64,000 bases of DNA from Rhizobium sp. PP-CC-3A-592 (GTDB lineage Bacteria > Pseudomonadota > Alphaproteobacteria > Rhizobiales > Rhizobiaceae): the NCBI RefSeq assembly GCF_003217095.1, contig NZ_QJSR01000004.1, forward strand, positions 186,001 to 250,000. The letters are read 5' to 3'. Within the stretch, counting starts at the first letter, position 1; each line of letters opens with the position of its first letter. The notes beneath the pieces were generated by a model. That model saw only the letters and a list, made by a program, of their open reading frames with translations, was not told where the DNA came from and did not search any database. The position numbers and the translations under genes were made by a program. Positions 45,259-55,347 of this stretch are shown here, piece by piece.

Positions 45259-47388
45259 CTATTGCAGGAACACGCGAACGCTGGCGGCCCGGCCCGCCGC
45301 GTCGATGACGGTCAGAGTGGAATAGCCGGCACCATCCGGCACCCACTGGTTGATCCGCCGCCGGGTGAGATCCGCCAGCGGTCGGCCATTGGCCAGCCAG
45401 CGAAACGGTGCCCGTCCGCCCTGAAGCTTCAACATCAGCGGCAGCGGCACGCCGGCGACATCCTTGCCGAGATCGACGCGCGCACCCTCCGGTGGATAGA
45501 CGATCTGCGGCGCGGCCTCGCGGATGTTGGCGCGCAGGAGGCCGCTCGTCGTCATGGAAAAGCGGCGCTGGCTGATCGGCAGGTCCTGCGCCGCGATACG
45601 CACGGCGCCGGCCGGCGCGCGCGGCAGCGGCACGCCCGCAATGCCCGATTTGGCAAAAGCCTCGAACAGGATCGGCGCCGCCGTCGCATAGCCGGTGATG
45701 CCCGGCACAGCGCCGTTGTCGGCGCGGCCAACCCAGACGCCGAGCACCGTCCGGCCGTCATATCCGATCGACCAGGCATCGCGGTAGCCGTAGCTCGTGC
45801 CGGTCTTGTAGGCGATCCCACGACGGGCGCTGCCGGTGGGCGGCAAGACGCCCGAGAGAATATCGGCAATCTGCCATGTCGCCGCCGGGTCCAGCATGGG
45901 TTCGCCGGCGATGGGCCCAGGCACCGAGTCCACCCCGTCGCCGAGCCGCACGGGCCGGCCCTCATTGGCAAGCCCGGCATAGAGCTGCACCAGATCGCGC
46001 AGCGTCACACCGAGACCGCCGAGCCCGATGGCAAGGCCCGGCGTCTCCTGCGGCGGCAGGATCGGGTTGATGCCCGCGCGCCGCATACGCAGCATCAGCC
46101 GGGATGGGCCGACCGCATCCAGGAGCCGGATGGCCGGGACGTTCAGCGACAGTTGCAACGCCTGCCGGATAGTGACGTCGCCCTGGTAGGTCATGTCGAA
46201 ATTGCGTGGGCGGTAGCCGAAGAAGTCGGCCGGCCGGTCCTCGATCACCGTTTCCTGCGACACCAGCCCCTCTTCGAAGGCCAGTCCGTAGATGAAGGGC
46301 TTCAGGGTCGATCCCGGCGAGCGCGGCACGCGGGTCATGTCGATCCAGCCCTTGCGGCTCGAATCGAGATAATCCGCCGATCCTACCTCCGCGAGAATTT
46401 CCCCGGTCGCGGCATCCGCCATGACCATGGCGACCGAAATGCGGGGGCCGGCGCGCTCGGCCGCACTCTTCGCCACAGTTTCCAGAGCGGCCTGAACAGG
46501 CGCGACGAGCGTGGTATGAAGCGTGGGTGCGGCCGGCGCCTTGCGACGCGCTGTTTCGGCAAGGTGCGGGCTGAGCGTCGGCAGCGGACGACGGCTTTCC
46601 GGCACACGCGTGACGGCTGCCCGCTCCGCCTCGCCTTCCCCAATGACCGCGGCAACGGCAGCGCGCTCCAGCACGCGGGCACGCGCGGCTTCGGCCGCCT
46701 TTGGATGCCGGTCGGGACGCCGGCGCTCGGGCAGTTGCGGCAGGGCGACGAGAAGCGCCGCCTCTGCGACCGTCAGCCGCCGCGGCTCCTTGCCGAAATA
46801 GGCCAGGCTTGCCGCGCGCACGCCTTCCAGATTGCCGCCATAGGGCGCGTGGGTCAGGTAGAGATCGAGAATCTGCGCCTTGGTCAGCCGGCGCTCCAGC
46901 TGCCAGGCGCGGGCCATCTGCCGAAGCTTCGCGCCGATCGAGCGGCTTTCGCGCGGCTCGATCAGCCGGGCGACCTGCATGGAAAGTGTCGAGGCGCCGG
47001 AGACGATGCGGCCGTGGATGATGAACTGCACGGTGGCGCGGGCAAGCGCGCGGACATCGATGCCCCCATGCTTGGCAAAACGCCGGTCTTCGTAAGCAAT
47101 GAGCATGCGGACGAATTGCGGATCGACATCCTGCGCCGTGGTCCTCAGCCGCCAGCGGCCATCGACTGTCGCGAAGGCCCGCAACAGCCGGCCATCGCGA
47201 TCGACCATTTCGGCCGAGGTCGAAAGCGCGGGACCTTCGAGCGGCGGCGGATAGGCATGGTCCACCGCATCGATGGCAAACATGGCGCCGACGACAAGCC
47301 CAACCAGAATGCCGCCGCCGACAAGACCGGCGGCGAACGTTCGGGCAAGACCGCCAGAGATGGCGGGTGGATGCAACGACCGACGCAT
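45259..47388 (-). CDS. pbpC: Penicillin-binding protein 1C
   Basis: A 709-residue bifunctional class A PBP. One membrane anchor lies at about 12-40. The GT51 domain has the catalytic Glu100 in AYEDRRFAKHGG and GASTLSMQVARLIEPRE. The transpeptidase domain has the nucleophile Ser360 with Lys363 (RSPGSTLKPFIYG) and KTGTSYGYRDAW from 528. The C-terminal ~90 residues form the PbpC-specific domain. The ATG at 47388 overlaps the stop of the A2M gene by one base; a GTG one codon upstream is also possible. The A2M-pbpC pair is conserved in Gram-negative bacteria, where the macroglobulin traps proteases while PbpC repairs the wall. Confidence 0.93.
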   Translation of the reverse strand: MRRSLHPPAISGGLARTFAAGLVGGGILVGLVVGAMFAIDAVDHAYPPPLEGPALSTSAEMVDRDGRLLRAFATVDGRWRLRTTAQDVDPQFVRMLIAYEDRRFAKHGGIDVRALARATVQFIIHGRIVSGASTLSMQVARLIEPRESRSIGAKLRQMARAWQLERRLTKAQILDLYLTHAPYGGNLEGVRAASLAYFGKEPRRLTVAEAALLVALPQLPERRRPDRHPKAAEAARARVLERAAVAAVIGEGEAERAAVTRVPESRRPLPTLSPHLAETARRKAPAAPTLHTTLVAPVQAALETVAKSAAERAGPRISVAMVMADAATGEILAEVGSADYLDSSRKGWIDMTRVPRSPGSTLKPFIYGLAFEEGLVSQETVIEDRPADFFGYRPRNFDMTYQGDVTIRQALQLSLNVPAIRLLDAVGPSRLMLRMRRAGINPILPPQETPGLAIGLGGLGVTLRDLVQLYAGLANEGRPVRLGDGVDSVPGPIAGEPMLDPAATWQIADILSGVLPPTGSARRGIAYKTGTSYGYRDAWSIGYDGRTVLGVWVGRADNGAVPGITGYATAAPILFEAFAKSGIAGVPLPRAPAGAVRIAAQDLPISQRRFSMTTSGLLRANIREAAPQIVYPPEGARVDLGKDVAGVPLPLMLKLQGGRAPFRWLANGRPLADLTRRRINQWVPDGAGYSTLTVIDAAGRAASVRVFLQ

Positions 47389-50300
47389 CACTCGACCGCC
47401 TGAACCTCCATGCGGCCCGTTGCCGTGCGCGCGGAGAATTGCGGACGGTACATATCCTCGACCGTTGCAGCCGGATGATCGTAGGTGCCGGGGGTGACGG
47501 CGCGCACGACGTAGGCAACCGTCATCTCGTTCGTATCGCCGGCGGCATGGTCGAAGGCGGCGACGAAGCGGTCGCTGCGGAACTCGCTATGGGCCGCCTG
47601 CATCTCGCCCAGCCATTCGAAATTCGACAGCTTGGCGCTGTCCACCAGCGTCGGATTGTCGATCTCGAACCCGGCAGGCAGGAGGTCGGTGACGAGAATA
47701 CGGGCCGGACCAGGGTTGAGATCGGTCGCCTTGATCACCACGACATAGCGTTCATTCTGGCGGGCTTGGCTGACATTCGCCGGCTCGCCGTCGAGCGTGT
47801 AGGTGCTGCGCTCGATGGCATAGCCGTTGCCGCCGGCCGGCAGCGGGAAGGCGGGAGCGGCAACCGTCGTCACTGTCGCCGTCACCGGCTCCTTGCCGGT
47901 ATTGGCAATGGTGATGGGACGGGCAAGAATCTCGTCGCCGGTTTTGCGGGCGGCAAAGGCGCCGGATGACGCAACGCCGTCCACCGTCAGGGCCAGACCC
48001 TCGTCTCCGCCCGACACGGCACGGGCCGCGAGCAACATCCACAATTGCTCCTGGGTGCTGGTGGTCGACGTGCGGTCCCATGCGGCCGCGACCTTCTTTG
48101 CGAGCGCGGGAATGATCGTCGGGACCGGACGGCTTTCGGCTGCAAGCGTCAGCACTGCCGCATCGTCGCGAAGGGCGGAGCCGTAGTCCGACCGGGCAAG
48201 CTCGGAGATCTTCGCATCCTCAGACATCGTCGCTGCCTGCGAAAACACGCTCTCCGCCCGGTTCGCATCGCCATAAAGCGACAGGGCTGCGGCCAGGTGT
48301 CCCTTGGAAAGGGCCGTCGGGAATTCGCCAAGCTTCGTATCGACGTAATAGCGCAGGTCGCTGATGGCGGCCTTGCGGTTGCGGGCGAGAACATAGAGCG
48401 CATAGGCGATGCCATTGCCCTGCTCGGTCACGTTCACATCGTAGGAGAGCGAATTCTGCAGGTTGTCGAGCGCCTGCACCATGGCCTGTTCCGGCACGTC
48501 GAAGTTCTTTTCGCGGGCGCGGGTCAGAAACTCGGTCACGTAGCTGTCGAGCCAGAGATCGCCGGAACCGGGACCCCAGAGGCCGAAGCTGCCTGACGAC
48601 GACTGGTAGGAGAGGACGCGGTGGATCGCATCCTGAACGCGCGTGCGCACATCGGCATCTTCGGGAAGACCGGATTGGGCGGAGAGTTCGCTTAGATAGA
48701 GAAGCGGCAGGGCACGGCTCGTCGTCTGTTCCGCGCAGCCATAGGGGTAGCGGTCAAGCACCATCAGAAGCGCCGGGATATCGAAGGCGGCAGCCCTGCT
48801 GACGCTGAGGCTGACGGACGCGCCGCGCAGCTGACTTTCCGCAAGCAGGCCCTCGTCCACGACAAGGCTCGCCCCGGGCTTCAACTCGACCGGCAGACGC
48901 GTGGTGACCGGAAGCGAGGCGGGCCGGACAGGGATCGACAGCGTCTGGTCGAGCGACAGTCCATCGGCCCCGGCGATCTTGACGGTGAACGTCCCATCGC
49001 CCGGATACACGCCTTTCAGCGGCAGGGTCACGTCGATCTTCGAGCCGGCCGGAATAGCAAAGCTCTGGGCGAGCGAAGCTGTCTCGACAGAGAGCGAAGG
49101 ATCGGCCTCGACCGTGATCGTGAGATCGCCGGCCGGAGCGTCGGTATTGGCGATATCGAGGCGCAGTTCGGCGCTGTCGCCGGGCGCCAGGAACTTCGGC
49201 AGGCTGGCGGTAACGACGACGGGATCGCGGATGACGACGTCGCCGCTCGCATGGCCGACGCCCGCTTTCGTCCAGGCCACGGCCATGACGCGCGCGGTGC
49301 CGTTGAACTGCGGAATATCGAAGCCGATGATGGCCTTGCCCTCGGCGTCGAGCTTGACCGGGCCGGAGAAGAAGGCGACCAGCTTTTCCGTGGGCGGGTT
49401 GCCCTGCAGCGCCATGGCACCGCCATCGCCGCCGGTGCGCAAACGTCCCGTCGCACCCAGCGAGCCATCGATCAGGCGGCCGTAGAGATCGCGGATCTCG
49501 AGGCCGAGGCGGCGCTGGCCGAAATACCAGCCATCGGGATCCGGTGCCTGGTAGCGCGTGAGATTGAGAATGCCGACATCGACGGCGGCGAGCGTCACAT
49601 AGGCTTCCTCGCCGACACCGGCGCCGGCAACGCTGACGGGGATGTTCAGCGTCTGCCGCGGCAGCGTCTTGTCCGGCAGTGTCAGGGACACGTCGAGCTT
49701 GCGCTCGGCCGGATCGACCGACAGCCATTTGACGCCGATGGCGCGCATCGGCATGCGGCTTTCCTGCGCGTCGCCCGGTCGATAAAGCGTGGCCGTGACA
49801 TAGGCCCCGGCACCGAACTCGGCCGTGATCGGCAAAGCGATCTTGTCGCCGGTCGCGGGAATGGAAACGGTTTTGGTGGCGATCAGGGTTTCCGAACCGA
49901 CGGTGACCAGCAGTTCGCCGGCAAATCGCGGCGAGACGTTGAGGGTCGCGGTTTCCCCGACCTTGTAGCTGTCCTTGTCGAGAGCGATCTCCAGCCCATC
50001 GGGCGTCTCGGTGGAGGTCGCCGCGACGTAGAAGCCGGCATCGAACTCGACGCTCGAAACGGGATCGCCGCCAGGGCCCGCGACCTCCAGCCGGTAGCGG
50101 CCCCAGGTGACGGGAACGCTGACCGTGCCACCATCAGTACCGGCATCGACCGTGCCGTTCGACAGAAGCTTGGTCGAAAGGATGGGCTCGTAGCGCCACG
50201 CCGTGCCCTCCCGATACCACTGGTACTGCCGCTCGACACTCATGAGCTTCCAGGTCAGGCCCGGCATCGCCTTGCGCGCGCCATCCGGCCCGACGCCGAT

Positions 50301-52829
50301 CACGTGGAACGTTCCGGTGGAATTCTCGGTGAGAGCACCGCTGAAATTCGGCTTGATGCCGATCCGATCGGTCTCCGAGCGCACGGGAAGCTCCAACGTC
50401 CGCTCGACCGCCCGTCCGCCCGCTTCCTGCAGCCGCACGGCGATGGTGGCGTTGACGAGCTGAGTCGTGGCCGGGACGTCGGAGAGATCGACGTCGAATC
50501 TCGCCTTGCCGTCCGCATCGAGCGGCGTCAGCATGTCGAGCGTCTGGCGGCTATCCTCGGTATTCTCCTCGTCCGCAAGGCCGAAGACGTAGCCGGGATA
50601 ATCAGGGCTTTCATGCGTCGGCTTCAAAAGCACATCGCCTTCGAGCTCGAGACCCGCCGCCGGCGCGCCATAGAGAAAGCGGCCATCGACGGTGACCGGC
50701 ACCGGCGTGCCGGGCGTGATGGCCTGCGCGGTGCTCTTGAGGTCGAATTCGATGCGATCCGGTACGAAATCATCGACCTGAAACGGCTTTTCGCTGATGG
50801 CCTTCGCCTTCGGATCGGTGAAGACCTGCACCGTCCAGGTACCGCGCATGGCATTCGGCTGCAGCGCCATATCGAGCGTGTAACCGCCGAGCTTGCTGTC
50901 GGACGACACGATCCGCCGGTCCTCCACGCCATCCGGGCGCAGGAAGACGAAGGTGAGCGGCAGATCGGGAACGGCTGTCGCCGCCGGATCGCGGGCGAGC
51001 GCCGACACGTGAACCGTCTCGCCGGCCCGATAGATGCCGCGCTCCGTCCAGGTGAGCACATCGACGGCGCCCGGGGCCGGGCGGCCGGTGACGCCACGGT
51101 CGGATAGGTCGAAGCCGGCGCGCGTCATATCGAGGAAGACATAGTCGTCGGTGCCGGCACGGGCTGCGATGACGGCCGGCAGCGTGGCATCCCCACCGCG
51201 CAGGAGACCGGCGGCAAAGACCGCGCGGCCATCGGCGTCGGTGGTTGCGGTGCCCAGCACCTCGTTGTTTTTGGCGACGAGTTCCAGCGCGACGCCGGAC
51301 AAGGGTTGTGCCGACGAGAGCGAGCGCGTGAACACACTGAGGCCATCGGTACCGGCAAAGGTCGAGAGGCCGATATCGGAGACGACGAACCATTGCGTGG
51401 CCCGATTGTCCCATTCGTTGGAAGCGCCGGTCGCCGAGACGGCCGTCAGCACATAGACGCCGGGCTTGCGCTGCGGCACGGCCTCGTCCACCGGAAAGCT
51501 GGTGACGACCTCCTTGTTCAGGTCCGTCTGGAGGTCGATCGTGCCCTGCCAGACGAGTTCGCCGCTCTCGTCGCGAATGCGGTCGGCGCTGTAGCCGTCG
51601 AGCTGGGTCAGAAATTGCGAATTCGTCAGCAGCTGGGCGATGTTGCGATCACCGACGCGGTAGAGCTTGAGATTGGCGCTCGTCGTGTTGACCGAAACGA
51701 GGGGAATGCCGCGCCGTGCCGTCATCGGCAGCACGAAGCTGTCGCCGGTGAAGCGCACCATGGCCGGGCGGTCGGGAATGTAGAGATCGAGATCGACGGC
51801 CGCCTCGAGCGGCTCCTCGACGGACGAGGGAAGACCGGGGCGCAGCGCGAGCTTGTAGCGCTGACCGTGGGACAGACCCTCGACGCAGATCTGACTGTCC
51901 TTCGCCTCGACCGCCTGCGGCGCGGCGGCGTCCAGCGTCAGGAACGGCGTATAATCGACGCCCGGCTGCAGCGGCTCGGAAAACTGGACGCAGGCGCGCG
52001 GCGAAACGGCTTCCGCCTCCACCGTATTGCCGATCACGCGAAAGCCGTTCTTGCTGCGCAGATCGGCAAAGGCTGCCCGTATCGTCGGGTTTTCCACCAG
52101 CGCAAGGCTTGCCTTGTAGGCTTCGAGCGCCGGGCGGAAGCTTTCGGTAGCGGCAAGCGCCTGTCCCAGCATGGCCAGCGCGTCGGCGCGGTCGGTGGCA
52201 GTGCGCGACAGCTCGTAGCCATTGATAGCGGCAAGCGCCGACTGGTTGGCGACGGTCGCATTGCCGGTGATGAGGTTGGCGGTGCGGGAGGCCTGCGTCC
52301 ACAAGCGGCCATCCTCGGCATCGATCGCGAGCGCGGCCATGAGGCTCTGAAGGGACGCCTCGTTGGCACCCTCCTGACGTTCGCGGGCGGCCTGCGCAAT
52401 CAGCGCCACACGACCGGCGTCCGCGCGATCCTCCGGCACGGTGAGCGCGCGCTTGGCCTCGCGCGCCTGGGTTACCAGTTCTTCCGACAGGAAGGGCAGC
52501 GAAAGGGCGGCGCCGATATCCGGGCCGGCGCTTGCGGCATCCACGATCCGGCCGGCAACGGCGCCGGGAAAGGTGTTCAGCGTGTGGAAATCGGACTTGA
52601 GGAAGCACCACTTCACCTTGGGATTATAGGTGAAGGCGCGGCAGTTGCGATCCGTGATACAGACCTTCTCGCAATCGGCGAGCGACAGGTTCTGCTCCGT
52701 GCGCAGGTCGAAGCCGAAATAGTCGTGATCTCTCGTCGTCGCGACGGTTCGCCCCCCGGCGGCAGCGACCGAGATCACCGAACCGAGCAGCATAAACAGG
52801 CCCAAGGAGAACCGAAGTGTCGCGCGCAT
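47388..52829 (-). CDS. Bacterial alpha-2-macroglobulin with thioester motif and PAN-like N-terminal domain
   Basis: A 1,813-residue secreted protease trap. The signal peptide is MRATLRFSLGLFMLLGSVIS with cleavage near residue 23. A Cys-rich PAN/apple-like domain follows (about 30-100, with CEKVCITDRNCRAFTYN). Then come several macroglobulin domains, a bait-like region, and the thioester site GCAEQTT with Cys1365 (nt 48735-48737), followed by alpha-helical repeats and a C-terminal receptor-like domain. Proteases cleaving the bait would be covalently trapped. GGGGGAA precedes the ATG at 52829. The end overlaps pbpC. Length is larger than E. coli YfhM (about 1,650), the difference being mainly the PAN segment. 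Confidence 0.93.
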   Translation of the reverse strand: MRATLRFSLGLFMLLGSVISVAAAGGRTVATTRDHDYFGFDLRTEQNLSLADCEKVCITDRNCRAFTYNPKVKWCFLKSDFHTLNTFPGAVAGRIVDAASAGPDIGAALSLPFLSEELVTQAREAKRALTVPEDRADAGRVALIAQAARERQEGANEASLQSLMAALAIDAEDGRLWTQASRTANLITGNATVANQSALAAINGYELSRTATDRADALAMLGQALAATESFRPALEAYKASLALVENPTIRAAFADLRSKNGFRVIGNTVEAEAVSPRACVQFSEPLQPGVDYTPFLTLDAAAPQAVEAKDSQICVEGLSHGQRYKLALRPGLPSSVEEPLEAAVDLDLYIPDRPAMVRFTGDSFVLPMTARRGIPLVSVNTTSANLKLYRVGDRNIAQLLTNSQFLTQLDGYSADRIRDESGELVWQGTIDLQTDLNKEVVTSFPVDEAVPQRKPGVYVLTAVSATGASNEWDNRATQWFVVSDIGLSTFAGTDGLSVFTRSLSSAQPLSGVALELVAKNNEVLGTATTDADGRAVFAAGLLRGGDATLPAVIAARAGTDDYVFLDMTRAGFDLSDRGVTGRPAPGAVDVLTWTERGIYRAGETVHVSALARDPAATAVPDLPLTFVFLRPDGVEDRRIVSSDSKLGGYTLDMALQPNAMRGTWTVQVFTDPKAKAISEKPFQVDDFVPDRIEFDLKSTAQAITPGTPVPVTVDGRFLYGAPAAGLELEGDVLLKPTHESPDYPGYVFGLADEENTEDSRQTLDMLTPLDADGKARFDVDLSDVPATTQLVNATIAVRLQEAGGRAVERTLELPVRSETDRIGIKPNFSGALTENSTGTFHVIGVGPDGARKAMPGLTWKLMSVERQYQWYREGTAWRYEPILSTKLLSNGTVDAGTDGGTVSVPVTWGRYRLEVAGPGGDPVSSVEFDAGFYVAATSTETPDGLEIALDKDSYKVGETATLNVSPRFAGELLVTVGSETLIATKTVSIPATGDKIALPITAEFGAGAYVTATLYRPGDAQESRMPMRAIGVKWLSVDPAERKLDVSLTLPDKTLPRQTLNIPVSVAGAGVGEEAYVTLAAVDVGILNLTRYQAPDPDGWYFGQRRLGLEIRDLYGRLIDGSLGATGRLRTGGDGGAMALQGNPPTEKLVAFFSGPVKLDAEGKAIIGFDIPQFNGTARVMAVAWTKAGVGHASGDVVIRDPVVVTASLPKFLAPGDSAELRLDIANTDAPAGDLTITVEADPSLSVETASLAQSFAIPAGSKIDVTLPLKGVYPGDGTFTVKIAGADGLSLDQTLSIPVRPASLPVTTRLPVELKPGASLVVDEGLLAESQLRGASVSLSVSRAAAFDIPALLMVLDRYPYGCAEQTTSRALPLLYLSELSAQSGLPEDADVRTRVQDAIHRVLSYQSSSGSFGLWGPGSGDLWLDSYVTEFLTRAREKNFDVPEQAMVQALDNLQNSLSYDVNVTEQGNGIAYALYVLARNRKAAISDLRYYVDTKLGEFPTALSKGHLAAALSLYGDANRAESVFSQAATMSEDAKISELARSDYGSALRDDAAVLTLAAESRPVPTIIPALAKKVAAAWDRTSTTSTQEQLWMLLAARAVSGGDEGLALTVDGVASSGAFAARKTGDEILARPITIANTGKEPVTATVTTVAAPAFPLPAGGNGYAIERSTYTLDGEPANVSQARQNERYVVVIKATDLNPGPARILVTDLLPAGFEIDNPTLVDSAKLSNFEWLGEMQAAHSEFRSDRFVAAFDHAAGDTNEMTVAYVVRAVTPGTYDHPAATVEDMYRPQFSARTATGRMEVQAVE

Positions 52830-53036
52830 GCCGAATTTCCCCCGCAAGGTCCGGCCTGCTCAAGGCGGCCGGTTCCGGCGCCACTCTCCGTCCGGGCCCT
52901 GTCATTGTCAATCCAGATGCACGTTCATAGAGGGATCGGCAGGCCCTGAAGAGCGATGCTGCGATAGGTCACGCCGACCTTTGGTTCGGAGGTCCTGCCT
53001 TCCGAGCAAGCCCCTTCGGCGACGGGCGCTGTCGCG

Positions 53037-54434
53037 TCAGCCGGCCTGGCGCTGCGGGCGGGCGCGCATGTCGATGAGCGTGGCTGCGGCATAGGTCTGG
53101 GCGACGATTTCCGGCACCAGATCGATATCCGGCAGGGAACCGAGGCCGAGCGGGCCGATGGCGAAAAGGCCGATGGCGCGGCCGCGCGCATCGAGAAGCT
53201 CGCCGGCCGGATTGACCGAGAGGCCGAGATGCAGCTCGTCGGTGACGGCGAGCTGGTTGCGAAGGGCGGCGGCGATCACCGGCACATCGAGATCGGCCGA
53301 CAGGCAGCGGCAATCGATGATGCGGTCGGCCGTGAACAGGCTTTCCGCCTGCTCGCCGGCCCAGCGGACGATGAGGCCTTGAGAGGACCTGCGCAGCGCG
53401 GTGCCACGCCGGAGTTCCGTCAGTCCGGCGCCAAGCTCGCGCTCCAGCCGGGCATGGACGTCGGCCGGCAACCGGTTGCGGTGGGCGTCGTAGATCGAGC
53501 GCAGATGCCGGTTGAACTGCCGCTTCTCGCTGGGCGGAAGGGAGGACCAAAGCGAGCTTGCCCGCTTGCGCAACCCGTTCATGGCCGCCTGCCAGCTCCA
53601 GCCGTTCTCCTCCGCCTCCGCACAGGCTTCGCGGACGAAGCGCAGGATGTGGCGCAACTGCGAGGGCATGGGTTGGGTCGGGAATACCGAATCGGCGGCC
53701 AGCCGCGTATGCGGCTGTGGCAGGAATCCGCGACGCGAGAGGATGGAGATCCGTCCGGCGAACCCGGCATCCCGCAGCTGCAACACCTGATCCACGGCCC
53801 GCAGGCCGCTGCCCATGACGATCACATGCTTCTCGACGCTTTGCGGCGTGGTGATCTCGCGGGTCAGCGCCCGCGCGACATCGCCGGCATCCGCCTTCAG
53901 GCCATAGCCCGTTGCGAGAATCACATCGTCGAACACCATGGCCCCACCATCGGCAAAGCCGAGGCGAACGCCGCCATGATCGAGGCGACGGATGTCGTCG
54001 GCGATATCGTGCGACATCTGCACAGTTACATCGCGCCGCTGGGCGAGCGCCTCGGAGAAGCGCTGATAGACATAGTCACTGAAGATCGATTTCGGCACGA
54101 AAATCTGCCCGAAGCCGGGAATGGCGGCGGAAACGGCATCGCGAAATTCGCTGCTCGCCTGCAGCCAGCGCGTGAAATCCTTCGGTTCCCCGGTCGCGAC
54201 CGAGAGATCGCGAGCGCGGCTGTTGAGGATCTCCGTCGAGCGGGCGCCGGCCAGCGCCTGACCGCCGCTGATGGTGGGCGCGGGATCGAACAGCCGCAGC
54301 CGGAAGGGTTGCGTCACCGTCTTCAAAAGCGCGATCGCCATCATGATGCCGGAGAAACCACGGCCGACCACTGCGATATCGAGCGGGTCGCCGGATGCAC
54401 GTCGGCCGGGTGCGGAAATGCCGAGAACCGTCAT
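53037..54434 (-). CDS. FAD/NAD(P)-binding oxidoreductase-like protein
   Basis: A 465-residue protein of the FAD_NAD_binding_9 class. A dinucleotide loop is near the start (LDIAVVGRGFSGIMMAIALL), a second hydrophobic strand-turn occurs in HVIVMGSGLRAVDQVLQLRD, and the late IGLFAIGPLGLGSLPDIDLV is typical of this class. Similar proteins are thought to be amine or hydroxylamine oxidoreductase-like, but no reaction is proven. The start ATG at 54434 begins MTVLGISAPGRR. The gene is 207 nt upstream of the A2M gene on the same strand, and may be separate. I cannot name the substrate. Confidence 0.85.
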   Translation of the reverse strand: MTVLGISAPGRRASGDPLDIAVVGRGFSGIMMAIALLKTVTQPFRLRLFDPAPTISGGQALAGARSTEILNSRARDLSVATGEPKDFTRWLQASSEFRDAVSAAIPGFGQIFVPKSIFSDYVYQRFSEALAQRRDVTVQMSHDIADDIRRLDHGGVRLGFADGGAMVFDDVILATGYGLKADAGDVARALTREITTPQSVEKHVIVMGSGLRAVDQVLQLRDAGFAGRISILSRRGFLPQPHTRLAADSVFPTQPMPSQLRHILRFVREACAEAEENGWSWQAAMNGLRKRASSLWSSLPPSEKRQFNRHLRSIYDAHRNRLPADVHARLERELGAGLTELRRGTALRRSSQGLIVRWAGEQAESLFTADRIIDCRCLSADLDVPVIAAALRNQLAVTDELHLGLSVNPAGELLDARGRAIGLFAIGPLGLGSLPDIDLVPEIVAQTYAAATLIDMRARPQRQAG

Positions 54435-54662
54435 ATCATTCCTCCCTTCCTGCCGCCTCTAGCAGGTGTCGGATCGTTGAACCTGATGCCCTCGCCCTGG
54501 TCGTCCTAGGGGACATTGCCCCGGGCGCATGCGTTCACACATATGCGGTCATGTCGTCAGTCGGGGATTACAACACGGGTTTCGCCCGCCATCAAGCGGT
54601 TTTCACGATCCGTTAACGTCTGCCATCGTCGGTTAGGACGGCGTTGATGTTTCCAACACGAG

Positions 54663-54688
54663 AAAGGGGCCACTTTCGCGGCCCCTTT
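54663..54688 (-). terminator. Terminator of the 54692 gene
   Basis: A perfect 9-bp stem (54663-54671 with 54680-54688) with an 8-nt loop is followed on the minus strand by CTCGTGTTG. It begins 4 nt after the stop of the hypothetical gene. Confidence 0.7.
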
Positions 54689-54691
54689 AGG

Positions 54692-55087
54692 TTATGAGCG
54701 AACGAGGCGATGCGACTGCTGTCGCTCCATCCGGCGGATAAACGCGTTGATATCCGCCCGTCCGCTGCGCACCTGGCGCTTGCGGATCATGATGCCCATG
54801 ATGCGGGCTGCCGTAGAGACCGTCATATCGTCGAGCGGGCTTTCGCTCGACCACGGCTTGGTCAGCTGCGACGTCACCACCTCCCGGACGGACGTCGGCA
54901 GAATATCGGTGCATCCGCGCATATGATTGAAGACCAGCGCGATCGGCAGGAGTGCACCTTGATAGTAGATGGTCGGCGCATCGGCGCCGCCGTCCCATTC
55001 CTCATAGGCGTCGATCGCCTCGCGGAACAGCTGATGCAGGGTAATCGGAGCATGCCCCTGGTGAAGTTCTGGCAGTAGAGTGTTCAT
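54692..55087 (-). CDS. Hypothetical conserved protein
   Basis: A 131-residue soluble protein: MNTLLPELHQGHAPITLHQL, then AIDAYEEWDGGADAPTIYYQ and a basic end (RKRQVRSGRADINAFIRRME). I do not recognise its family. The composition looks like a genuine gene (acidic middle, helical C-terminus), and a strong terminator lies immediately downstream. AGGAGACGCAG just precedes the ATG at 55087. It faces away from ftsK across a 260-nt gap. Its function is unknown. Confidence 0.7.
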   Translation of the reverse strand: MNTLLPELHQGHAPITLHQLFREAIDAYEEWDGGADAPTIYYQGALLPIALVFNHMRGCTDILPTSVREVVTSQLTKPWSSESPLDDMTVSTAARIMGIMIRKRQVRSGRADINAFIRRMERQQSHRLVRS

Positions 55088-55347
55088 CTGCGTCTCCTCA
55101 CATTTGCTTCGACGCGGGCGGGTCGCGCCTGCACATTTCCGCCTGACGTATTAATGACGTGCTTTGCCGCCGGGTTCCACCCTTTTGAGAAATTTTTTTG
55201 CGCATTTCGCAGAGGTACCAATCCTTAAGCCAAGGATTACAATAGCTTTGCCTGGGTACATCCATCTTTCGCCCTTGTTATCGGTACTGCGTGGAAAGGG
55301 CTGATTAACCTTTATTTTCTATTGAATAGAGGTGCCCATCGGCCCTC
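55088..55347. other. AT-richer divergent gap before ftsK
   Basis: About 260 bases, less GC-rich than the surroundings, with a poly-T at about 55190. A hairpin AATCCTT-N5-AAGGATT lies at 55220-55238, and TTAACC occurs at 55305-55310. No full CtrA box (TTAA-N7-TTAA) was found. It presumably holds both promoters. Confidence 0.45.

Noticed and set aside
55088-55347. CtrA-type cell-cycle regulatory box before ftsK
   Set aside because: TTAACC is present but no full TTAA-N7-TTAA or TTAACCAT site was found.
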